From the NCBI GenBank assembly GCA_030867875.1, contig JAOWCC010001634.1, forward strand, positions 53,726,021-53,790,020: a stretch of 64,000 nucleotides of DNA, written 5' to 3'. Each line of letters opens with the position of its first letter. The stretch's first letter is position 1. The DNA is from Actinernus sp. WN-2022. Lineage: Eukaryota > Cnidaria > Anthozoa > Actiniaria > Actinernidae. The position numbers were made by a program, and so were the translations under genes. This document shows positions 22,479 through 31,645 of this stretch, in pieces. Below the pieces are notes generated by a model, which did no database searches, was not told where the DNA came from, and saw only the letters and a program-made list of their open reading frames with translations.

Positions 22479-23028
22479 AGTGCCTATCACCCTTTTGCAA
22501 TTTTGATAGCTTATGAACCTCCGAAAAGTTTTGAGTACTTCTGTGAAGAAAGTTTTGGTTTGAAGTGAATACTTTACGTTCTACGCTTGTTTGAAATCGT
22601 GTAAATGTGACCTTTCCCGACCCATGACCACGTAAGTAAAAGCCTGGGTCGAAACCTGGGTAGACGTCATCTTGACGTCATATAATTAATTCGGCTTTGC
22701 AATCATTTGAAGAAATACTTAACACGTTGACTAAAATGACTTTTTTCTTTACTAACAACTCAAAAACTGTGTATATTTTCTATGCATCGATGTTGTTGTG
22801 ATAAAAAGGCGCCATGGGGAATAATGCATTAATGAGATGACGTCTACCCAGGTTTCGACCCAGGCTTTTACTTACGCGGTCATGGGTCAGGAAAGGTCAC
22901 ATTTACACGATTTCAAACAACCGTAGAACATCAAGTATTCACTTTAAACCAAAACTTTCTTCACAGAAGTACTCAAAACTTTTCGGAGGTTCATAAGCTA
23001 TCAAAATTGCAAAAGGGTGATAGGCACT
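22479..23028. mobile_element. 550-bp TTAA-flanked MITE with arms of about 190 bp
   Basis: TTAA at 22475-22478 and 23029-23032. The arms start AGTGCCTATCACCCTTTTGC and pair over roughly 190 bp, down to a GATGACGTCTACCC block. The centre (22680-22836) is single-copy. TTAA target sites with such inverted repeats point to a piggyBac- or Kolobok-type non-autonomous element. Family member of 13788-14110. Confidence 0.85.
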
Positions 23029-24406
23029 TTAAAGATTTACAACTTAAAGACACATCGGCGACTCGAATTATCCATCTAATTACAAGCTTAGGACATTGCG
23101 TTGTGTTTGAGTATATTTCTCAGTTAACAAGGACGTTTCTTTTACACTAAGCCGTAAGCCAGTAAATAATGATAAGAATAACATAAAATCATAGTGAACC
23201 TCGTGTCTCAGCTCTACCCAGAAGACTTCGCGGGCACCGATATGTTAATCATATGATAATTTCCAGCCCATACTTTCGGTAAGCTACTAAATAGACAAAA
23301 TAACAATGTCAGGGACAATGGCTACATACATATAAACTTAATATACATTTGACTACAATCAGTATCTCAAGGATCAAGTAAAAATCACTTGCAATTAATC
23401 GAACATTTTAGAACAAAATTCAGCATGACCTTTCTATCAGAACCTGTTGTTCTAAGATGTTTTCAAATGGATTTGTAGGCTGAAGTACATTGGTGTTAAC
23501 GCCAACATTGATGCGTTGACATCATACATGTTGCTTCGTTCTACTACTGTGAACAGAGAGACTCGTTAACACCCAGACATATCTCTCTAGAGAGATAACC
23601 ATATATGGACTAACACGTTGACATGTTGGTGTCTCCATCTAACATACTTCAGTGGGGAGGGAGTATTCTGCAATTGCTCCAATTTGTAAACTAAACTTTT
23701 ATTTGAATACTGTATGGCCCACTTTAATGCCAACAGTTTGAATTTGTAAACCAGCCATTGGCCTTGGTGAATCCATATATTTTCGGGATTGCATTTTGCT
23801 TCTCACTGTGGCCCCGGGTTGGATTCTCAATTGCAGCACCATTTGTGAGTTGAGTTCGTTGGTATTTTGCCTTTGCTCCAAGTTTTTTTGGGGGATTCAT
23901 TTTTCCTCCCTCCATAAAAACCAACATGCTAAATTCCAATTCGATCTGTGATTTAGCCGGGTCCTGGCTTAGATCATCCCCATGGTTGTTCCAGGTCCTG
24001 TTACAAATTCAAGGTTATTTTTATCTGTCAACATGCACCTCTGTAGTTTTTTGCATGGTCTGTTTTTTTTTGGATGAACAGGTAAATGTTGAAGACTGCA
24101 TTTGTGTAGGCTGGACTCCTTTGAGAACTTCGGTTGGCCAGCATTCATTAAAAATATTCTTGGCTTCATGTTCAGTCCTGAGTTATAATAGCTACATGTA
24201 CAGACTGTATATACATGTAATCTGTATGTTGAGGCTTAATATTGCATACATTTGTTTACATTTGTCTATCAGTTGTTTGCTAGTAATTATTTTTATTTAG
24301 AAAGTGTTTATCTTCAGGTCATTTCATGACTAAGATACCAGTGTAATCTTTAGAATTTGGATTTTTGTTTTAATTTCTCAATTAAATTAACATTAGACAC
24401 TTTCTT
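23029..24406. other. NSF intron, no gene recognised
   Basis: Reading frames show no domain. CTAACACGTTGACATGTTGG and similar words near 23500-23640 are locally repetitive. Confidence 0.35.
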
Positions 24407-24456
24407 GGCTAAAGTGAACAAGTTGCACCGTAAATTTGTTGTTGGTAAGTGGTCGG

Positions 24457-24650
24457 CCGACAGCTTACCAACAGCTTACCGACAGCTTACCGACAGCTTA
24501 CCAACAGCTTACCGACAGCTTACCAACAGCTTACCGACAGCTTACCAACAGCTTACCGACAGCTTACCAACAGCTTAACGACAGCTTACCAACAGCTTAC
24601 CGACAGCTTACCAACAGCTTACCAACAGCTTACCGACAGCTTACCGACAG
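24457..24650. repeat. 11-bp tandem array, left (about 17 copies)
   Basis: Unit ACAGCTTACCG/A. The array begins directly after one inverted GGTAAGTGGTCGG unit, so its orientation switches at 24456/24457. Confidence 0.9.
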
Positions 24651-25179
24651 TACTTGACGAATGGTTTCCACAGGGAATTTTCGTCTCAAAGTAAAATCCA
24701 GCTGATAGTACAAGTAGAGAATTTTCGTCTCAAACTCAAAGTGTGCGTATGTGCGTACATGTACATACTCGCTACGCTCTTGATATCACGTAGCTTTCCA
24801 ATGTTAGAACGAAATTTGTCAATACCATATTCTAACTACGTTGTAGATAGTTGGATATTGATGAAAATAGTGTACTCATTATATCTGTCTTTTCTTCTTT
24901 GCAGCAAATTCTCGATTCAAATCCATGAATTAGTGAACTCGCGCCATCTTGGATTCCCACGTGATATCACGTGTTCTTTAACTGCGGCAAACTGCTGCAA
25001 ACTGCGGCAAATCTATTATTTTAGAATCCTGACATTTTGACGCCTCTGGCACGCAGGGTATTTACCAAAACCATCTTACTGTACGTTTGTAAAACTGTTT
25101 GTCATGAATTCGAATTCGCGTTCGTAGGAACATTAAGAGCGAAATTCGTCGTAATATGTTTGTATGACTTTAGCACAAT

Positions 25180-25475
25180 ACTGTAGTTATCTGTTAATTT
25201 GCCGTGAGATCGCACTGTATCGAAGGGGTTTATCGTTGTCACAACGTTGGAAACTTTGGAAACTATTAAGCGTATTTTGGTTGAAAATATTCTTGAGCCA
25301 GTATGAGATAACGATTCATGCGCTTTCAGACTGATTGTCTGGTTTTTGACACAACAGGAGAGGCCCAACAGTGAGTGCCGCGGATATTTTAATTTGTTAT
25401 CTGTTATCGAAGCGGTTTATCGTTGCCAGAACGTTGGAAACTTAAGAAGGTATAAAGCATATTTTGGTTCAAATG
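25180..25475. repeat. Direct repeat of about 90 bp inside the foldback element
   Basis: ATCGAAGG/CGGTTTATCGTTG and AACGTTGGAAACTT with flanking blocks occur at about 25217-25290 and 25403-25475. GAATTTTCGTCTCAAA is likewise repeated at 24677 and 24719. Confidence 0.65.
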
Positions 25476-25478
25476 AGT

Positions 25479-25893
25479 CAACCACTTACCGACAGCTTAC
25501 CAACAGCTTACCGACAGCTTACCGACAGCTTACCAACAGCTTACCGACAGCTTACCGACAGCTTACCAACGGCTTACCGACAGCTTACCAACAGCTTACC
25601 AACAGCTTACCGACAGCTTACCAACAGCTTACCGACAGCTTACCAACAGCTTACCGACAGCTTACCGACAGCTTACCAACCACTTACCGACACAATTTTA
25701 CCGACCACTTACCAACCACTTACCGACCACTTACCGACCACTTACCAACCACTTACCGACCACTTACCGACCACTTACCGACCACTTACCGACCACTTAC
25801 CGACCACTTACCGACCACTTACCGACCACTTACCGACCACTTACCGACCACTTACCGACCACTTACCGACCACTTGCCGACCACTTGCCGACA
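25479..25893. repeat. 11-bp tandem array, right (about 37 copies, two unit types)
   Basis: First block uses ACAGCTTACCG/A as in the left array; from about 25677 the unit changes to ACCACTTACCG. One irregular ACAATTTTACC sits at 25690-25700. The second unit type is the inverse of the single unit in the left terminal repeat, so the right inverted repeat is an expanded version of the left. Confidence 0.9.
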
Positions 25894-25935
25894 ACGTATT
25901 TACGGTGCAACTTGTTCACTTTAGCCCACTTTCTT

Positions 25936-27932
25936 TGTTAGTGGGACTTCCAGTGGCAACACAAACAACTCGAAAATAACAATTCTTCATTTATCAAAAT
26001 AATGTAAATTAAGTGGCTAGAGCACTGCTAACAGTTGTACTCTTCCTTTTTTCAGCATATGTGTATGCCAGAAAAGCAAAGATAGATCAGGACTGGTAGG
26101 CAAACGTGTACAGTATGGAATGCACTTACATGTAGCAACAAGATTGCTGGTTTGCTGAGTACACATGGGAAAAGACCACAGATAAGACTTATAAAAAGAT
26201 AAACTAGGCTTTTTACTGCAGTTTGGAATGTTGTCAATCGTGCCTGTCCTGTTTCGTAGCTGTTGTTTTTGGCTGTTCCTAGTAGTACATGTAATTGGAA
26301 GAGAACTTGTCCATAAATTTGGCATGAAACTAAGACTTTCTACTACTTTTATTTCAGAATATTCATAACTATCACCCAGTGTTTTTGTAGTCTAAACAAA
26401 GACAAATTCCATGTGAGGGAGGCTCAATACTGCAGAACAATGGAATTTATCATACTTTTTACATGGATCATTTCTTTAAGGGATACCCAAGTGAAAAACA
26501 CATTTGGGCTCAAAAGCATCTTTCAGATGTACTTTAATTGTTCAGAAAATATATTCCAATTTGATAAAACTTTTTCAGAGTTGCGAACGAGCCTCTCAAA
26601 GTTGGCCCCGCGAAGACCTGGGCACTGCCATCTTGTTGACATTAATTCCTATGATGTTTTTTACGTCACTTCGTCCCACTGGAGTCTTGCGATTAACTTG
26701 TAGGGACTTGTTTTCCTTGTATAATTTTCGCACGATCGGAAATTTGAGTAGATTTTCATCAATATGGTAGAGCAATTTCGTACTAGAACAAAAATATCAT
26801 GAAGACGATATCATGAGAGAAGTTCAGAAGACTGGGAGGACGAAGAAAAGCCTGTGGAAGGTGAGAATATCAGACAAACAACAAAAGGCAACTACCGAGC
26901 TAGTGCTACACTGGTGTTGTGCTACGATGTAAAGATTCGCTGTGTGTGTTTTTGTATGGAACTTGCCATCCCCTAGCTGTCAACATTTGGGGATTTTGTT
27001 GTTCTAAAATGTTTGATTTTCTAGTGATTCTCAATTGAAAAATAATGTTCGATTGGAGTCGTAAACTACATTTGATCCAAACTTGTCAGCCTTAATGCAA
27101 GACTAAGGTAGATTAAGACAATATTGATATTGGCATTGCTTTCGAAAATAATGTATTATTGGAGCTATATAACTTATGAGTTATCCAGTACGAAATTGCT
27201 AGCTAGATCAGCCAATTTAAATATGGCAGTTGCATCACTAGATGTACGAGCCTCTTCTATGTGTGTGATTAGCTCTGCCAATATAACACCTTCGAGTGTA
27301 TGATTATCTAGAACGGCAGGTTATCCACATTGAACCCAGAAAGCCAATTCAAAATGGCTGTATTGGTATGCAAATTAGTAGGGTCTTGGTGCACTATGGG
27401 TAATTGAAGCAGTCTCACAATTATAATCAAGGGGGAAGACTGATGTAAAAACATATTTGTGTTGCAAATACATTTTAAAGCATGTTTATTGAAGGTTTAT
27501 TATCTTTCCTATCATCAGTACGTTACAAACTGTAAAACAAAAACTGACATTAGGTCAACTTTGAAGCCTGCAGAATAAGAACTAAATGTCCTAAATCGTG
27601 AGATCGTGCCTAAATTGATGTGAGGCATAATACTCAATCACTCTACAATTTCAAATTTCAAATTTTCGCAGTGGCTCCTTATCAGCTATTAATAAGCATA
27701 AAATAACCTTTACTTACACCAAATTTCATGCTTTTAACCCAAAGTGCACAATTCGCCTAAATTCTGCACATAACCGCCTGACTATGGGTCACTATGAGAT
27801 TAGAAAATTATCACAGTGATTTGCACTTCTGTACTTGTTATTACCATGTTACTCTGTTGACTTTGGTAACGAGATGCGAATGAGTGCGGCGGCTTTTTGA
27901 CTAATTTAATGTATGCATAACTCAGCTTATAC
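25936..27932. other. NSF intron, no gene recognised
   Basis: Several reading frames, none with a recognisable domain or splice-supported exon. Contains one arm of a dispersed repeat near 27725-27790 that is inverted at 14270-14360. Confidence 0.4.
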
Positions 27933-28007
27933 CTATTTCCACTTGTACTTCAAGACGACCAGGCCTTAAAAGTGCATCATCAATAAGGTCCCTTCGGTTG
28001 GTCATGC
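27933..28007 (-). CDS. NSF: NSF exon: sensor 1 and arginine fingers of D1
   Basis: 75 nt; acceptor TTGTTTTTCAG, donor GTATAAG. Reads (G)[27 protein letters not shown] carries the sensor-1 Asn and LLRPGRLE the two arginine fingers of AAA+ D1 domains, all conserved. NRRD replaces the more usual NRPD. Ends phase 1 and joins GA of the next exon to make Gly. Confidence 0.9.
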
Positions 28008-28120
28008 CTGAAAAACAACAAGGTATTCCTGTTAAAAGAATATTACAAATCTGTGGAGACCTCTCCTTCTAAACATAGTTATGATTGTTATTGTGATAGC
28101 CTGTGTAGCCTGTAAAACCA

Positions 28121-28450
28121 TGTGACCAATGATGTCATTTTTACAACATCACCACCAATAGATTGTTTGGGGACCCAGTGCCATGCCTGTCAGAGTTTGA
28201 GCCACCTGGCATTAGAAGTGAGGGAGATAAGGGCCTGTACTAAAAACCATGTGATTGATGACATCATCGTTCGGACATTACCACCAAGTGATTCATGGGG
28301 ACCCAGTACCATGTCTGTCAAAGTTTGAGCCGCCTGGCATTAGAAGTGAGGGAGATATGGGCATGTACTAAAATTCACATGACAGATGATGTCATTGTTA
28401 CGACAACACCACCAAGTGATTGACGGGAACCCAATCTGGTTGTTGTCTCA
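28121..28450. repeat. 129-bp tandem repeat, about 2.6 copies
   Basis: Copies start at about 28121, 28250 and 28379, each opening TGTGA/ATGAC...GATGTCAT and containing GGGACCCAGT and GTTTGAGCC. Copies differ by scattered substitutions. Confidence 0.8.
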
Positions 28451-28565
28451 AAGATAATCCACTGCTACTGCAATACGTTGCCATTAATGGTGCCAATAGT
28501 GTTATTGTAACCGGAATGTGTGCAAAGGAGTGGTGTTGGCGCCAATATAAAGGAATTTTCGATTT

Positions 28566-28938
28566 TCAAGCATCGCAAGGATATTGAAAATTACAGCCCG
28601 AGTTTGAGCACATGTGGCTTGAGTTTCTCGGCAAAAACAATAACAGTAAATTACTACTCGGTGTGATGTACCACTCCACTCGCATGTTAGATAATAATGA
28701 CTTTGTTTCAAAAATCGTGCCAAGCTGGGATGGATTTTCAAAGGAGTTCATGACGTGGATGATAAATAACTTGTCGGACAGGCATCATTTTGTGCAAAGC
28801 AATGACAAGTGTTCCAACGGAGCTCATGTTGTCTTTGGTGCCCCCCTGGGGTCCAACCTAATATTCAACTTATACATGTCAGACCTTCAGGAGCACCTCC
28901 AGTGCCGATGTTTTCAGTATGATGACACAATGACGTAA
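28566..28938 (+). pseudogene. Small LINE RT fragment
   Basis: Plus-strand frame contains WMINNLSDRHHFVQSNDKCS, FGAPLGSNLIFNLYMSDLQE and CRCFQYDDTMT. These match RT motif B (PQGS box, here PLGS) and motif C with one residue lost (YADD reduced to YDD). An endonuclease-like LLLGVMYHSTRMLDNND block is fused directly in front, so the middle is deleted. Confidence 0.7.
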
Positions 28939-29222
28939 CCTTAAGCATGCAACCATTATTCTTTATTTCACACTTATTGCTTTACATTCGGGTAATTTAC
29001 AGACATACACTTAATAATTATAATAATAGATATTAGGGGGGGAAAGAGGAAAATATATAATAGGAAAGTGTGCAGGGAAGTTGAAGGAACTAAATGTTTC
29101 CTAAGCCAACTTCCCCATTAAGTGAAATAAATATGTGTAGTGTGATCTGCCTTTGCCTATAAATCCAAGTAATGATGACCAGGAGCCCATCACCAGGAGC
29201 GTCCATCTCCCATAGTAGGTTT

Positions 29223-29474
29223 GTGAGTCAGCGTAGACCGGATTGAGCTATATTTAGGACAGATCTCACGGGAGTTCACGTGCCCACACTTTGGGAATCG
29301 AATCAAACAATAGTCAGGACAATGCAGCGCTAGTAAAATCACCTCAAAGAACAATAGATCATTCTTAATCTCGATAATTACGGCAAGCATATACACGATC
29401 GCAGCAGAGTCAGAAGGCAGTTACCCGGGAAACATATTCTAAAAATAGCTCAAACCGGTTATACGCTGACTCAC
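29223..29474. mobile_element. 252-bp MITE inserted in the left end of the ISL2EU-like element
   Basis: Arms of about 36 bp: GTGAGTCAGCGTA, CCGG, TTGAGCTAT at the left, inverted at 29439-29474. Deleting the interval brings TA next to TATAGATCG and restores alignment with the right end of the larger element. Target duplication is probably TA. Confidence 0.75.
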
Positions 29475-29580
29475 GGGTATAGATCGTTTTCACTCACGTG
29501 ACCAAAATCATAGCAACTGTTGCTACGCCGCCATATTGGTGTACCAAAAGTGTAAACAAACCAGCGAGTCCTCTGTGTGT

Positions 29581-31101
29581 ATGATGGTGTTGTGCATGAT
29601 TGTGGGCTGTGGAAGCAAAAGTGGACGGGATAAAGGAGTTTACTTTGCTAGAGTCCCTTCTATTGTGACAAATCAAGGTGATGAAGCAGAAAATTTGTCC
29701 AAAGAAAGGAGATCGCGATGGATTTCGGCGATTAGTAGAGACGATATTACGGATGACATCTTGGAGAATGATCACGTGTGTGTAAAGCACTTTGTTTCTG
29801 GAAGCGCTGCCAAAAGCTGGGATAAATTTAATGTTGACTGGGTGCCAACTCTGCTTTTAGGGCATAAGAAGAAAGAAACAGGTCGAACAGATCAGAAGAA
29901 AGCGGCAGAGCGAAGCGAGAGAGCGAGGGATCGTGAACTAAACAAACGACCTGCGCATGAAATGAAAGAAAAAGAGCTCCAAGCTGAAAGGGCTACAAAG
30001 AGGCAAAACATAAAGGAACCCGGGCAGCAAATCGCAGATGTGTGCTTCGATGTTGATGAGAACGAGAGCGAGGAAATGCCGAACGAAAAGAGGATTCAAA
30101 CTGATGAAGTCGCATGCACAGAAACTGGCACTCAAACTGAGGAGTTTGATTATTTATTCAGCCCACCAAAACACAATGACAAACCGTTTGATCAATGTGA
30201 GTTTGCCCATAATGAGGAACAAGTTAGATTTTATACAGGGTTGCCTTCTTTTGATATTTTGAACACTGTTTTTCTTCAAGTTTCCCCTTATGCATTCCGT
30301 GACTCTCAGAATTTGACAAAATTTCAAGAATTTGCCATGACACTGATGAAGTTAAAACTAAATATGCCATTGAAAGACCTATCCTATCGCTTCGATGTTT
30401 CCGTGTCAACAGTTTCACGAGGTTTTTCTTCCTGGATGGTTGCTATGGATGTCAGACTTTCACCGCTGATTTCTTGGCCTGATCGTGAAGACTTATGGCG
30501 CACAATGCCACAGTGTTTTCAATTCTCATTTGGAAAGAAAGCAACAATTATTATTGACTGTTTTGAAGTTTTTATTAACAGGCCATCAAATCTTCTTGCC
30601 AGGGCACAAACATTTTCATCGTACAAACATCACAACACTGTCAAGATTTTGATTGGGATCACCCCACAAGGCAGTATTTCCTTTGTATCAAACGGTTGGG
30701 GTGGACGAACATCAGATAATTTTTTAACTGAGAACTGCAGTATCTTAAACAAGATACTTCCTGGAGATCTGGTTTTAGCAGACTGTGGTTTCACCATACA
30801 TGAAAGTTTGATGTTTCATCAGGCCCAACTGGCTATTCCTGCATTCACTAGAGGAAAAGACCAGCTTGGCCCAGTGGACGTCGAGAAAACAAGGGGTATC
30901 GCCAATGTGAGGATTCACGTCGAGAGAGTTATTGGTCTCCTACGCAGGACATACACCATACTATCTGGAATTCTGCCGACTGATTTTATGATATGCAACC
31001 CTAATGGTTCCCAGGATGAAGCAATACCTATGATTGACAGAATTATCAATGTTTGTGCAGCTCTTGTTAACTTATGTCCAGGCATTGTTCCTCTTGATTG
31101 A
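29581..31101 (+). CDS. THAP-domain DDE transposase (506 aa)
   Basis: The first ATG in frame is at 29581; no in-frame stop interrupts the frame. N-terminus (1-95) is a THAP-type C2CH zinc finger ([18 protein letters not shown]) expected to bind the element ends. Residues 95-210 are charged and probably flexible. Residues 225-300 hold a helix-turn-helix-like segment ([19 protein letters not shown]). The DDE catalytic domain follows with D326 (IIIDCFEVF), D401 (VLADCGFTI) and E448 ([10 protein letters not shown]), all present. It would cut and rejoin the transposon ends in the nucleus. The reading frame is intact, unlike nearly every other transposon gene in the window, which suggests recent activity or recent arrival. 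Confidence 0.9.
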   Translation: MMVLCMIVGCGSKSGRDKGVYFARVPSIVTNQGDEAENLSKERRSRWISAISRDDITDDILENDHVCVKHFVSGSAAKSWDKFNVDWVPTLLLGHKKKETGRTDQKKAAERSERARDRELNKRPAHEMKEKELQAERATKRQNIKEPGQQIADVCFDVDENESEEMPNEKRIQTDEVACTETGTQTEEFDYLFSPPKHNDKPFDQCEFAHNEEQVRFYTGLPSFDILNTVFLQVSPYAFRDSQNLTKFQEFAMTLMKLKLNMPLKDLSYRFDVSVSTVSRGFSSWMVAMDVRLSPLISWPDREDLWRTMPQCFQFSFGKKATIIIDCFEVFINRPSNLLARAQTFSSYKHHNTVKILIGITPQGSISFVSNGWGGRTSDNFLTENCSILNKILPGDLVLADCGFTIHESLMFHQAQLAIPAFTRGKDQLGPVDVEKTRGIANVRIHVERVIGLLRRTYTILSGILPTDFMICNPNGSQDEAIPMIDRIINVCAALVNLCPGIVPLD

Positions 31102-31152
31102 TTAGGCAACATAAATAAGATTTCATATAAAAATGGTTTGAACCCAGGATCA

Positions 31153-31292
31153 GTAGTTTGTTTAGTGTGATCATCCGGGTGAGAGTTAGTCCTGAAAAGG
31201 ACTCTTGTTGGTGACTAACAAATATCAGCAGTCACCAACAACAGTACTTTTCAGGAAGACTCTCGCCCGCACAATCACACTAGACAAACTAC
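31153..31292. mobile_element. 140-bp foldback MITE between the two ISL2EU genes
   Basis: Arms of about 65 bp (GTAGTTTGTTTAGTGTGAT at the left, inverted at the right end, both running through CCTGAAAAG and TTGTTGGTGACT). Almost a perfect hairpin. Confidence 0.8.
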
Positions 31293-31305
31293 CATATAAA
31301 TAAGA

Positions 31306-31505
31306 TTAGCATAACCCAGTGACTGAATATTAGGCAAACTCGCAATCTGATTGGCTACTCAAGGGCGGACCAATTTTCGATAGACTGCCTGGGAGTGTGC
31401 AGTCTCTGCACAAGTTAGATTTTTGAAATCACAAACCAAAACTAGAAATAAACCACTTCCATTGAACTTTTTTTTATGAATAGGTTGGTCGCTGGGTTAT
31501 GCTAA
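31306..31505. mobile_element. 200-bp MITE with TTAGCATAACCCAG ends
   Basis: TTAGCATAACCCAGTGAC at 31306 is inverted as GTCGCTGGGTTATGCTAA at 31488-31505. The arms are only about 18 bp. It lies 14 bp from the previous MITE. Confidence 0.65.
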
Positions 31506-31645
31506 AACAATTTGTTTAACATTTATTGTTAATTTGTATGAAAGCAGACTCACAGTCTGATTGGCCACAGGAGCCTCCTACTTATCAGTAATTGAAGTAA
31601 CAATGTCCCTAGCCTAGAACAGGAATGCACCTAACCAAAAGAAAT

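Larger units (their letters stand above)
24407..25926. mobile_element. 1.52-kb foldback element, 9-bp target duplication CACTTTCTT, tandem arrays as subterminal repeats
   Basis: Terminal inverted repeats start GGCTAAAGTGAACAAGTTGC at 24407 and end with the inverse at 25926; they pair through ACCGTAAAT and a GGTAAGTGGTCGG unit. CACTTTCTT flanks both sides (24398-24406 and 25927-25935). Nine-base target duplications are typical of Mutator-like elements (established knowledge), so this is read as a non-autonomous MULE. Inside each end lies an 11-bp tandem array (24457-24650 and 25479-25893). No transposase is encoded. Long open frames over the arrays are repeat artefacts. Confidence 0.8.

Noticed and set aside
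24436..24694. Overlapping open frames with YRQLTDSLPTA-type repeats at the 11-bp arrays (also 25346-25979)
   Set aside because: An 11-bp unit is open in all three frames by chance; the frames are repeat artefacts inside a foldback element.
24457..25893. CRISPR arrays from the short repeats
   Set aside because: Units of 11 bp without spacers; simple tandem arrays.
29536..29580. Transposase start at 29536
   Set aside because: That codon is TTG; ATG codons are at 29581 and 29584 and keep the whole zinc finger.
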